Under the pieces are notes generated by a model. The model did not search any database and was not told the DNA's origin. It was given only the letters and a program-made list of their open reading frames with translations. From the NCBI GenBank assembly GCA_017794825.1, contig CP051237.1, forward strand, positions 434,001 to 498,000: a stretch of 64,000 nt of DNA, written 5' to 3'. This stretch comes from Pararhizobium sp. Its GTDB lineage: Bacteria > Pseudomonadota > Alphaproteobacteria > Rhizobiales > Rhizobiaceae. The position numbers and the translations under genes were made by a program. Within the stretch, counting starts at the first letter, position 1. Every line of letters starts with the position of its first letter. Below, piece after piece: positions 25,087 through 33,024 of the stretch.

Positions 25087-25446
25087 TGCCTTGCTCGTCT
25101 GGCCGGGCCCGTGGCCGCGGCCTGAAACTTGTTCTGGTGTACTATAAGCGGGCCGGTTGCGTCCAAGATTTTCCTGAACGTCCCGCTGTGTTGCTCCCTG
25201 TCTACACGATCCTGGCTGAACTCGACATGAATGGTCGCGCCACGCGCAATCTTCAAGTCCCGGATGCAATCTTCAAGTCAATGTGTATTATCAGGCGGCT
25301 TCTGATCAAGAGGCGCAGGCAGACAGCGCGATGACCTTGGGAAATGGGTTGCGGAGGCGTCCAACCTTCATCATCGTGTCATGGAAATGTTCTTGGTGAA
25401 CCGGAACTGTCACCGTTTTCCCCACTATCCGTTTCAGGAGGCTCTG
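25087..25446. other. Divergent intergenic region with a 14-bp direct repeat
   Basis: 360 bases between the feuN-like gene (minus) and the metallophosphatase (plus), without a convincing gene. The one clear structure is a direct repeat at 25246-25279. Promoters for both directions must lie here, but I cannot place -35/-10 elements with confidence. Confidence 0.6.
25246..25279. repeat. 14-bp direct repeat, 20-bp period
   Basis: GCAATCTTCAAGTC occurs at 25246-25259 and again at 25266-25279, separated by 6 bases. The 20-base period is about two helical turns, as expected for a regulator binding one face of DNA. It may be a site for FeuP or another regulator of the feuN-feuP-feuQ genes or the phosphatase. 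Confidence 0.6.
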
Positions 25447-26829
25447 ATGCTGAAATCCTCTTTCGTCCTCAACCGTCGCCACGTGCTCAAGGGCCTTCTT
25501 GCGGCAGGCGCCGCTTCGGCCGCTTCCGGCCTCGCCTTCGCCAACACGCAGGCCGACGCCGTGCTTTTCACGATTTCCGACCTGCATGCGCCCTATGCCC
25601 GTCTGCCGGCCCTTCTCGAGCGATTGAAGGCGTTGCGCGACGCCGCCGGCGTTCCCTCGGCCGTCCTTGTCAACGGCGATATTTTCGAGCGCGGCAACGT
25701 GGTTTGCACACGCTCGGGAGGCGTCGCCGAATGGGCTTTTCTGTCAGCGCTCGCCGCCGAAATGCCGGTGGTGGTCAATCTCGGCAACCATGAGATCGCG
25801 ATTTACGACGACATGTCGACATTTGTCGCCAGGGCCGATCAGGCGGGCGTCAGCGTCATCTCCAATTTGCTCGATCGCCGCACGGGCCGTTTCTTCGCTC
25901 CCGTGTCCGATCGTCTGGGGCTTGGCGGCGTCGATATTTCGCTGCTCGGACTGGCTGCGACCAACCCCTTTGTTTACCGCACGCCCGCGCGCGACACGCT
26001 GACGTTCCTTGACACCGCGCAATTCGTCGCCGACGCGCTGCCGGACGCCGCCGGCGACGCCGATCTCAAGGTGATCATGAGCCACGCCGGCGTCAGCGCC
26101 GACAAGACCTTCATCGACAGCCTGCCGAAGGGCGCAGTCATCCAGGGCGCGCATGACCACCTTGATTTCGCGATGAACCACAACGGCGTGCCTTATTTCC
26201 ACGGCGCGAGCTGGGGAACGAAAATCGGCGTTCTGGAACTCTTCAGCAGCGCCGACGGCGTAACGACCCGCTATCGCAGCGAGGCGGTCGAGCCGGGCGC
26301 CGGAGACGCATCGCTCGCAGACGTGGTAGAAACCCAGATGGGAGAGCATCTCACAGACGAGGACAAGGAGATCATCGCTGTCATTCCGCAGAGTTTCGAC
26401 ATCCACAACTCCATCCTCCAGGCAACCGAAGCGATGCGAAAAGCGACCGAGGCGGATATCGCCATGATCGGCCACACCACCTTCGGCGCGCCGCTGTCGC
26501 AAGGTCCGCTGAGCCGCTTCGATTTCAACGCCTTCGTCCGCTTCGGAGGCGGCGTGCAGGTCGCCGAAGTCGGCGGCGAGCAACTCCTGTCCATTCTCGA
26601 GCGCGCCAACCAGTTCGCGGCAAAGGACCTTGATGGCAGGACGGGCGACTACGTGCATGTCGCCGATCACGATATCGATCCGTCGGGCAACTACCGTCTG
26701 GCGGTCAACGCATGGACCGCCATGAACCAGAAGGCCTATCTCGGAACCGAGGATCTGCCTTTTCAGGATGTCGAGGGGCTGGAGCTGAAAGCCGTCATTT
26801 CAGACCATCTGGCCCGGACGTTTGGTTAG
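25447..26829 (+). CDS. Tat-exported metallophosphatase / 5'-nucleotidase family protein
   Basis: 460-residue periplasmic phosphoesterase. A twin-arginine signal (NRRHVLKGLLAAG) precedes the calcineurin-like metal site: SDLH, NGDIFERG, GNHE, SHAG and GAHDH, in order within residues 40-240. The second half (residues 300-460) resembles a 5'-nucleotidase C-terminal domain, so substrates may be nucleotides or other phosphate esters. AGGAGG stands six bases before ATG 25447, better than the in-frame ATG 25381. It converges with the YcgN-family gene (5-base gap). Confidence 0.88.
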   Translation: MLKSSFVLNRRHVLKGLLAAGAASAASGLAFANTQADAVLFTISDLHAPYARLPALLERLKALRDAAGVPSAVLVNGDIFERGNVVCTRSGGVAEWAFLSALAAEMPVVVNLGNHEIAIYDDMSTFVARADQAGVSVISNLLDRRTGRFFAPVSDRLGLGGVDISLLGLAATNPFVYRTPARDTLTFLDTAQFVADALPDAAGDADLKVIMSHAGVSADKTFIDSLPKGAVIQGAHDHLDFAMNHNGVPYFHGASWGTKIGVLELFSSADGVTTRYRSEAVEPGAGDASLADVVETQMGEHLTDEDKEIIAVIPQSFDIHNSILQATEAMRKATEADIAMIGHTTFGAPLSQGPLSRFDFNAFVRFGGGVQVAEVGGEQLLSILERANQFAAKDLDGRTGDYVHVADHDIDPSGNYRLAVNAWTAMNQKAYLGTEDLPFQDVEGLELKAVISDHLARTFG

Positions 26830-26834
26830 AACGC

Positions 26835-27293
26835 TTAGTCCTCGTCCGCATCCTCGAACGGCCAGTCGACGATAAAGTCCTCGTAGTCGTCGACGTCCAT
26901 GCCGTATTCCGAAACGGTTCGTCCACGCACCGAAACGCCGGCTGCGTGGACGCTGTCGGGATCGCCGGAAACAAGCGGATGCCACCAGTATAGATCGCGG
27001 CCTTCGGCGACAAGCCGATAGCCGCATGTCGGCGGCAGCCAGCTCAATTGCCGCACGGTTTGCGGCGTCAGGCTGATGCAGTCCGGCACCTCCGACTGGC
27101 GATCGTCGTAATTGCTGCAGCGGCAACTGTCCTGATCCAGCAGCCGGCAGGCGATATTGGTCCAGGCGATCTCGCCGGTGTCCCAGTCCTCGAGCTTGTT
27201 GAGACAGCATCGACCACAGCCGTCGCAGAGACTTTCCCACTGCCGCTGGTCCATGTCTTCAAGACGCGTTGTCTTCCAGAATGGTTTGCTCAA
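26835..27293 (-). CDS. YcgN family cysteine-cluster protein (UPF0260)
   Basis: 152-residue cytoplasmic protein with the metal-binding cysteine pattern of the YcgN/YkgJ family: CDGCGRCC near residue 23, then [12 protein letters not shown] and VPDCISL, and CGYR further on. Family members probably bind zinc or an iron-sulphur cluster; function is unknown. Ends convergently with the phosphatase gene and is divergent from the PBP1A gene 148 bases away. Confidence 0.93.
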   Translation of the reverse strand: MSKPFWKTTRLEDMDQRQWESLCDGCGRCCLNKLEDWDTGEIAWTNIACRLLDQDSCRCSNYDDRQSEVPDCISLTPQTVRQLSWLPPTCGYRLVAEGRDLYWWHPLVSGDPDSVHAAGVSVRGRTVSEYGMDVDDYEDFIVDWPFEDADED

Positions 27294-27441
27294 CCTGAAT
27301 TAGTCCCGTTTATACTTCTGCAGGAGTTAATAAATACAATGTGAGAAACCCCATGTTCTTTTCAATCGGGACATGCAATAGACTGGCCGCATAACGGCTT
27401 GGAAAACAAGCCGGCCGGAGGTTTCAAACGGGACGAGCAGG

Positions 27442-29592
27442 GTGCAGGATCCTTTCAACGGCGCCGACAGACCGCGTTCCAGCAGAAAACTGCTGCTGCG
27501 CATCGATTCATGGATCGATTCCACGCTGTGGTCGGCCGGGGTCTGGCTTCTGTCGTTCTGGGAAAGATCCAACATCTTCTTCATGCGCTTTCGCATGCGC
27601 GGTTTCAAGAGGGCCGTCTTCGAAGTGCTCGGCGAGACGATGACGCTCGGCACAGCCGGCGCGGTGGTCATGCTGACGCTCGCCCTTCCGGCCTTCGAAT
27701 ACACCCACGGCAACTGGGCCGAACAGGATGATTTCGCCGTCACGTTCCTCGACCGCTACGGCAATGAAATCGGTCGCCGCGGCATCATCCACGAGGACTC
27801 CGTGCCTGTCGAGGAACTGCCGGACCATGTCATCAATGCGGTGCTGGCGACCGAAGACCGCCGCTTCTTCTTCCACTACGGCATCGACGCCATGGGCCTG
27901 GCGCGCGCCATGACGGAAAACGTCAAGGCCAATTCCGTCGTCCAGGGCGGCTCGACCATCTCGCAGCAGCTCGCCAAGAACCTGTTTCTGACCAATGAAC
28001 GCACCATCAAGCGCAAGGTCAACGAGGCCTTTCTCGCGATCTGGCTGGAAGCCAATCTGCCGAAAAAGGAAATCCTGCGCCTTTATCTCGACCGCGCCTA
28101 TATGGGCGGCGGCACGTTCGGCATCGCGGCCGCGTCGCGCTACTATTTCGGCAAGGACGTGACGGAGGTCACGTTGGCCGAGGCGGCGATGCTCGCCGGC
28201 CTCTTCAAGGCTCCCGCCCGCTACGCCCCGCATATCAATCTTCCGGCGGCCCGCGCCCGCGCCAACGAAGTGCTGACCAATATGGTACAGGGCCAGTTCC
28301 TCACCGAGGGCCAGGTGATCGGCGCCCGTCGCAATCCCGCCAACGTCGTCGACCGCGACAGCGCCGACACGCCGGACTATTTCCTCGACTGGGCCTTCGA
28401 GGAGGTCAAGAGGATCGCCGGGCGGATGGACCAGCATTCGCTGATCGTGCGCACCACCTTCGATCCCAATCTGCAGCGTTCCGCCGAAGAGGCGCTGGAA
28501 TCAGGCCTCAGGCAATACGGCAAACGCTATCGCGTGGATCAAGGCGCCATCGTGATGATCGAGAATGGCGGCGCGGTCCGCGCGATGGTCGGCGGTCGGG
28601 ATTATGGCGAGAGCCAGTTCAACCGCGCCACCAGTGCGCTTCGACAGCCGGGATCGTCTTTCAAGGTCTATGTCTATGCAACGGCGATGGAAAACGGCTT
28701 CACGCCGGAATCGCGCATCAGCGACGCGCCGATCACCTGGAACGGATGGTCGCCGCGCAACTACGGACGCGGCTATTCCGGCCGCGTCGATCTGACCCGG
28801 GCGCTGGTCAAATCCGTCAACACGATACCGGTCCGTCTTGCCCGGGATCATCTCGGCACCCCGGCGATAGCGGAGACGGCGCAGCGTTTCGGCATTGAAT
28901 CGCCCGTGCGGACCGACAAGACCATGCCGCTCGGCACGTCGGAGGTAACCGTGCTCGATCAGGCCACGGCCTACGCCGTATTCCCCGCCGGCGGCATATC
29001 GTCGGACCGGCACGGCGTGACCCAGATCATCAATTACGGCGGCGAGGTTCTGTACGATCATCATGTCGACGCGCCGCCGCGCAAGCGGGTGCTCTCTGTC
29101 GAAGCCACGCGGTCGATGAACTCCATTCTGGTGCAGATACCCGAATGGGGAACCGGCCGCCGGGCCAAGCTCGACAATATCCGCACGGCCGGCAAGACCG
29201 GCACCACCCAGGCCTATCGCGATGGCTGGTTCATCGGCTTTACCGGCAACTTCACCACGGCGGTGTGGTTCGGAAACGACGATTTCACCACCACCAACCG
29301 GATGACCGGGGGTTCGCTGCCCGCCATGACGTTCAAGCAGCTCATGACCTACGCGCATCAGGGCATAGAATTGCGACCGATCCCCTACATCGACGACCCG
29401 CTTCCCGACGGCGAGGCGGCCCCGGTGCTGGCGGCCGAAGACGGGCTTGAAGGCGAGAACGGAGATATCATTCTGCGGCCGCGTTTCATGTCCAGGGAAA
29501 CAACCGATATTCTGCGCGCGCTCGCGGAGGAATTCGAGAACGCGCCGCAACTGACCGTCGAACCGCAGCGCTCCGCTGAAGTCAGACGCTGA
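27442..29592 (+). CDS. Bifunctional penicillin-binding protein 1A family
   Basis: 716-residue class A PBP that polymerises and cross-links peptidoglycan in the periplasm. One N-terminal transmembrane helix (about residues 68-92), then the glycosyltransferase domain (ATEDRRFFFHYGID, GGSTISQQLAKN, KEILRLYLDRAYMGGG) and the transpeptidase with nucleophile Ser405 (SSFK), the SVN motif and KTGTT. Start is GTG 27442 after AGCAGG; no good ATG lies nearby. It is shorter than E. coli PBP1A and lacks its OB insert, as in other alphaproteobacterial homologues. It is seven bases ahead of the DUF1214 gene. Confidence 0.95.
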   Translation: MQDPFNGADRPRSSRKLLLRIDSWIDSTLWSAGVWLLSFWERSNIFFMRFRMRGFKRAVFEVLGETMTLGTAGAVVMLTLALPAFEYTHGNWAEQDDFAVTFLDRYGNEIGRRGIIHEDSVPVEELPDHVINAVLATEDRRFFFHYGIDAMGLARAMTENVKANSVVQGGSTISQQLAKNLFLTNERTIKRKVNEAFLAIWLEANLPKKEILRLYLDRAYMGGGTFGIAAASRYYFGKDVTEVTLAEAAMLAGLFKAPARYAPHINLPAARARANEVLTNMVQGQFLTEGQVIGARRNPANVVDRDSADTPDYFLDWAFEEVKRIAGRMDQHSLIVRTTFDPNLQRSAEEALESGLRQYGKRYRVDQGAIVMIENGGAVRAMVGGRDYGESQFNRATSALRQPGSSFKVYVYATAMENGFTPESRISDAPITWNGWSPRNYGRGYSGRVDLTRALVKSVNTIPVRLARDHLGTPAIAETAQRFGIESPVRTDKTMPLGTSEVTVLDQATAYAVFPAGGISSDRHGVTQIINYGGEVLYDHHVDAPPRKRVLSVEATRSMNSILVQIPEWGTGRRAKLDNIRTAGKTGTTQAYRDGWFIGFTGNFTTAVWFGNDDFTTTNRMTGGSLPAMTFKQLMTYAHQGIELRPIPYIDDPLPDGEAAPVLAAEDGLEGENGDIILRPRFMSRETTDILRALAEEFENAPQLTVEPQRSAEVRR

Positions 29593-29598
29593 CTAGGC

Positions 29599-30189
29599 AT
29601 GTTTCGCTTACCCCTGTCGATAGCCATCGTGCTCGTCATCGCCTTCGCCGGCGCGGCGGCGAGCGCCGTCTACGCTCTCAAGGCGACGGTCGGCTTCGGG
29701 TCCATCGAAATCGGCGCGTGGCAGGCCTGGCCGGTCGCCCACACCAGAAACGCGGATCCTTACGCCAAGGCGCACAGGGCGCGGGCCGGCAAGGTTCTGC
29801 TTGCCGGCGCCGAAGGTCTGGTCTTCGTCGCCGACAATGACGACGCCGGGCAGCGTTTGCGCGGGAACTGCAGCTACGTCGTCGGCGGCAAAACGCCGCC
29901 CGCCCGCTTCTGGAGCCTGCACATGACCGACACGGAAGACCGGCTGTATTCCGTTGACGGCCCCTTCCCTTACGCCTTTCATTCGCATGAAGTCACCCGT
30001 GACAGCGACGGCCTGTTTTCCATCGCCCTCGGCCGGTCGCCTTCGGCCGGAAACTGGATGGCGCTTGACGGAACCCCGCAGCACTTCCGGCTGATCCTCA
30101 CGCTGTTCGACACGCCGACGGCAGGCAGCACGCGGCTTGAAGTGCTGGAAATGCCGAAGATCGATCGCCAGGACTGCGACGATGCTTAG
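29599..30189 (+). CDS. DUF1214 domain-containing protein
   Basis: 196-residue protein with an N-terminal transmembrane or signal helix (residues 5-27) and a DUF1214 domain (ARFWSLHMTDTEDRLYS, TRDSDGLFSIALGR, NWMALDG, FRLILTLFDTP). DUF1214 is usually the C-terminal partner of DUF1254, and here the DUF1254 gene overlaps it immediately downstream, so the two gene products probably work as one periplasm-facing unit. Function is unknown. ATG 29599 lies six bases after the PBP1A stop, suggesting co-transcription. Confidence 0.88.
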   Translation: MFRLPLSIAIVLVIAFAGAAASAVYALKATVGFGSIEIGAWQAWPVAHTRNADPYAKAHRARAGKVLLAGAEGLVFVADNDDAGQRLRGNCSYVVGGKTPPARFWSLHMTDTEDRLYSVDGPFPYAFHSHEVTRDSDGLFSIALGRSPSAGNWMALDGTPQHFRLILTLFDTPTAGSTRLEVLEMPKIDRQDCDDA

Positions 30190-30727
30190 AGCAGTCTTCC
30201 TGCTGCTTGCCGGACTTGTCGGTGCGGCGCTGCTCCATATCGTCATCATTATGGCGATACCGCGCTACGCCGACCGCAACGCCTGGAAGCAGATCGAAGC
30301 CCTGGGGCCGACCAACTTTTTTCACATCCTTCCCCAGGGCCGCGAGAGCCTGCTGTCCTACAGCAACCCCTTCGTGCGCAGCGCCATCTGCCGGTTCGAT
30401 ATCGCCGATCAGCCGGTGCGCGTCAGTTCGGAAGGCGAGAGCCCCTACTGGTCGCTGGCGATCTTCAATCCGGCTTCGGACGAGATCTACAGCATGAATG
30501 ACCGAAGCAGCAGCGATCATACGCTTGACGTGGTTATCGCGACGCCGCGTCAGATGACGCGCTATCGCAAGAACCTGCCGGACACTCTGTCGGAGGCCGT
30601 GCTGATCGAATATCCGGGCAATGAAGGCTATCTTGCCCTGCGCACGGTCTCGCCCTCTCCGAGCTGGGAGGAAATTTCCAGACAGTTCCTGGCCGACGCG
30701 GACTGCAGCCCGGCGCCCGAGAACTGA
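30182..30727 (+). CDS. DUF1254 family membrane protein
   Basis: 181-residue protein with an N-terminal transmembrane helix (residues 5-27) and a DUF1254-type domain (YWSLAIFNPASDEIYSMND, VIATPRQMTRYRKNLPD). ATG 30182 overlaps the end of the DUF1214 gene by eight bases, so they are coupled. DUF1254/DUF1214 pairs are common in rhizobia next to cell-wall genes; no activity has been assigned. Confidence 0.87.
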   Translation: MLRAVFLLLAGLVGAALLHIVIIMAIPRYADRNAWKQIEALGPTNFFHILPQGRESLLSYSNPFVRSAICRFDIADQPVRVSSEGESPYWSLAIFNPASDEIYSMNDRSSSDHTLDVVIATPRQMTRYRKNLPDTLSEAVLIEYPGNEGYLALRTVSPSPSWEEISRQFLADADCSPAPEN

Positions 30728-30859
30728 TTGCAGATTGAAAGGCGCGGGAAAAGCCTCGCCGCATTCCCTCGATTCAGCCTGAATGAGTGAACATAGTTAA
30801 CAGTTTTATAAAGGTTTTTCTCTAATTTGCAGCATGAGTAGTTTTGCGTATTGGGTGTT

Positions 30860-31834
30860 GTGTTGGATCGTTTCCGCGACCTTGAAAGAGCCAGCGTATC
30901 GGGCAAGAAGGATTCGGCCCTGCTTGCCGCCGTGGCCGGTTACGAGGCTATCCAGCGACCGGCTGGTCGCGAGAAGGCGCAATTCGCAAGGCTCTTCGTC
31001 GCGCTGTTCGAATTCGCGTCCGACGAAACGCGACGCACCGCCTCCGCCGCGCTCAGCCGTCTCGTCGACGTGCCGCACGACGTCGCGATGGCCATTGTCC
31101 GCGCTCCTCTCGAAATCTCCGCCCCGTTTCTCGCCTTCGGACTGTCGCTCCAGGACGATGTGCTCGTCGAACTGATCGACACACTGGAGTTTACAAAGGT
31201 AAAGGCGATCGCCCGCCGGTCCTTCCTGTCCGCCCCCGTCGAGGATGCGCTGCGCAGCCGCTTCCGACAGGCTGCCGCGCCATCGGCCACGGAGGAGCGG
31301 GTCCGGACGGAGCTGAGGGCGCTGGTCAGCGGACCATTGCGCGCCAGCGAACTCGCCCTGCCTGAACCGACCGCCGCGCCGGTCACCGCGGACGCGCTCG
31401 TCGAAGCTGCGATCCGTGGCGATCGCGCGCGATTTTCGAACACGCTCGCCGATCGGCTGCAGTCGACGACGTCGCTCGCCGAACGGATACTGATGGACGC
31501 TTCCGGTCGGCAACTCGCCATGACGCTTCAGACGCTCGAATTGGGCGATGCGCAGATCGTCGCGACGCTTGAAGCCGTCTTCCCGCATCTGAAGTCCGCC
31601 CAGGGCGGCGAAAGCCTTGCTGCGCAACTGCTCGCGGAATGCGACGCCGAAACCAGCCGCCGGAAGGTCACCGCCTGGCGGAACGCCAATCCGCCGCTTC
31701 GGGACAACCGCGCACGCTACGCCCGCCAGGTCATGGAGACAGGCGACCGCCCCTTGCCCACGTCCGACCGCCGCCATGCGGCGCCGGCGAACGAAGCCGC
31801 GCCGGCGGCGGACAAGTCCCTCAGTCGGGCATGA
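30860..31834 (+). CDS. DUF2336 domain-containing protein
   Basis: 324-residue, helix-rich cytoplasmic protein of the DUF2336 family, made of HEAT-like helical repeats (RRTASAALSRLVDVPHDVA, IVRAPLEISAPFLAFGLSL, VEAAIRGDRARFSNTLADRL). The C-terminus is proline/alanine-rich and disordered. Some DUF2336 proteins are linked to cell-cycle or motility control in alphaproteobacteria; nothing here decides. GTG 30860 is chosen; TTG 30851 in frame is an alternative, and neither has a clear ribosome site. The 3' end overlaps the opposite DUF1491 gene by 14 bases. Confidence 0.82.
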   Translation: MLDRFRDLERASVSGKKDSALLAAVAGYEAIQRPAGREKAQFARLFVALFEFASDETRRTASAALSRLVDVPHDVAMAIVRAPLEISAPFLAFGLSLQDDVLVELIDTLEFTKVKAIARRSFLSAPVEDALRSRFRQAAAPSATEERVRTELRALVSGPLRASELALPEPTAAPVTADALVEAAIRGDRARFSNTLADRLQSTTSLAERILMDASGRQLAMTLQTLELGDAQIVATLEAVFPHLKSAQGGESLAAQLLAECDAETSRRKVTAWRNANPPLRDNRARYARQVMETGDRPLPTSDRRHAAPANEAAPAADKSLSRA

Positions 31835-32165
31835 TTTCCAGATAATCTTCCGGCCGCTCGGTCTCCAGCTCGACGATCCAGAGATCAGGGTCGAACCGGG
31901 TTTCGCGTTCCAGCAGCGCGTCGACATCCTCGTTGGCGACGGAAGTCAGTCGCCGTTCGAACACGCGATCCTGCGGCTTTTTCTCATCGAAGATCGCCTG
32001 CGGCGCAGGCGCAAGCAGCGTTGCCGCGCCGTCCCTGTGGCGAACGCGAATGAACACGGCGCCCGCCTCGCCTGCGCCGCGTCTTTCGATCACGGCGTAA
32101 TCGCCGTCGCCGAACAGCCGCCGGACAAGCGCGCTGGTCCACACTGCAGTCGTCAGACGGGTCAA
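31821..32165 (-). CDS. DUF1491 family protein
   Basis: 114-residue cytoplasmic protein of the DUF1491 family, restricted largely to alphaproteobacteria (WTSALVRRLFGDGDYAVIERRG, GAVFIRVRHRDG, RFDPDLWIVELE). Function is unknown. It lies one base after the peptidoglycan-binding gene's stop and so closes the operon kinase-PG-binding-DUF1491. Confidence 0.9.
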   Translation of the reverse strand: MTRLTTAVWTSALVRRLFGDGDYAVIERRGAGEAGAVFIRVRHRDGAATLLAPAPQAIFDEKKPQDRVFERRLTSVANEDVDALLERETRFDPDLWIVELETERPEDYLEIMPD

Positions 32166-32166
32166 A

Positions 32167-33024
32167 TTACAAGGCCCCGATTTCCCTGAGCTTCATGAGG
32201 ACGATTTCGTCCGGCGTTCCGGTGACCGGCAGATTGTAGTGTTTCTGGAAATCGCTGATCGCCTTCGTCGTTTCCTGGCCGGCCACGCCGTCGATCTCGA
32301 TATCTGCATAGGCGAGTTTGCTGAGCCCGGTCTGGATATTCTTGATCAGATCGGAGGATGCCGCGGGGCCAGGCGCCGGATCGAGCGTCGCGCGGCCGAT
32401 TTCGCCGGTTGTCGTCCGGCTGCTCGCCTCACTGGTCGTCGCGCGCGGCTTGATCTCCGGCGCTGCGGTTTGCGTCGGTTTCGGACGCGGCGTCGCGACG
32501 CTCGTCAGGCTGCGGATGCGGGCATGCACCAGCAATTCGTCGGACACCTTGCCTGTGGCGTCGAGGCTTGCCTGTTTCTGGTAGGCGATAATGGCGTCCC
32601 TGGTCTGCGGACCGAGAATGCCGTCGGGCTCGCCGTCGTAGATTCCGAGACGGCCGAGCGCCTGCTGCATTTCCGAAATCGGATTGTCGAGTTGCGGACG
32701 CGGCGTCGGAATGCTTGCGGTGCGCACCGGATCCTGCTGTTCGATGCGATAGGTCGCAACCTTGCGGGTGGGCACCGGAATGTCGTCGGTTTTCGCGACC
32801 AGTTTCCGGACCGGCGGCTTGCGCGTGTCGAAAAACGGCGCGGGATGCGCACCCGGCTGGAACTGGGTCGCATTGATGGTCACGAAGCCGAAGGCGACCG
32901 CAAAGGCCACGGTTCCCGCCGCCAGCGTAGGATGGCGGGTAATCGTTTCCCCGGTCGATCCGGCCATCCGTCTGATGAAACCGGTTTCGCTTGTTCGGTT
33001 GTCAGGCCGATTTCGCGTGACCAT
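32167..33024 (-). CDS. Membrane-anchored protein with two peptidoglycan-binding domains
   Basis: 285-residue protein: basic cytoplasmic N-terminus, one transmembrane helix at residues 33-50, then two PG_binding_1 domains at about 115-168 (GRLGIYDGEPDGILGPQTRD) and 226-283 (LAYADIEIDGVAGQETTKA), joined by a Pro/Thr-rich linker. It is anchored in the inner membrane with the binding modules in the periplasm. ATG 33024 has AGGGGAG upstream and overlaps the end of the kinase gene by 23 bases. No catalytic domain is present, so it probably tethers or senses cell wall. Confidence 0.9.
   Translation of the reverse strand: MVTRNRPDNRTSETGFIRRMAGSTGETITRHPTLAAGTVAFAVAFGFVTINATQFQPGAHPAPFFDTRKPPVRKLVAKTDDIPVPTRKVATYRIEQQDPVRTASIPTPRPQLDNPISEMQQALGRLGIYDGEPDGILGPQTRDAIIAYQKQASLDATGKVSDELLVHARIRSLTSVATPRPKPTQTAAPEIKPRATTSEASSRTTTGEIGRATLDPAPGPAASSDLIKNIQTGLSKLAYADIEIDGVAGQETTKAISDFQKHYNLPVTGTPDEIVLMKLREIGAL

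Noticed and set aside
25374..25413. Possible second Pho box upstream of the metallophosphatase
   Set aside because: GTGTCAT and CTGTCAC occur but 31 bases apart, not at the 11-base period of Pho boxes.
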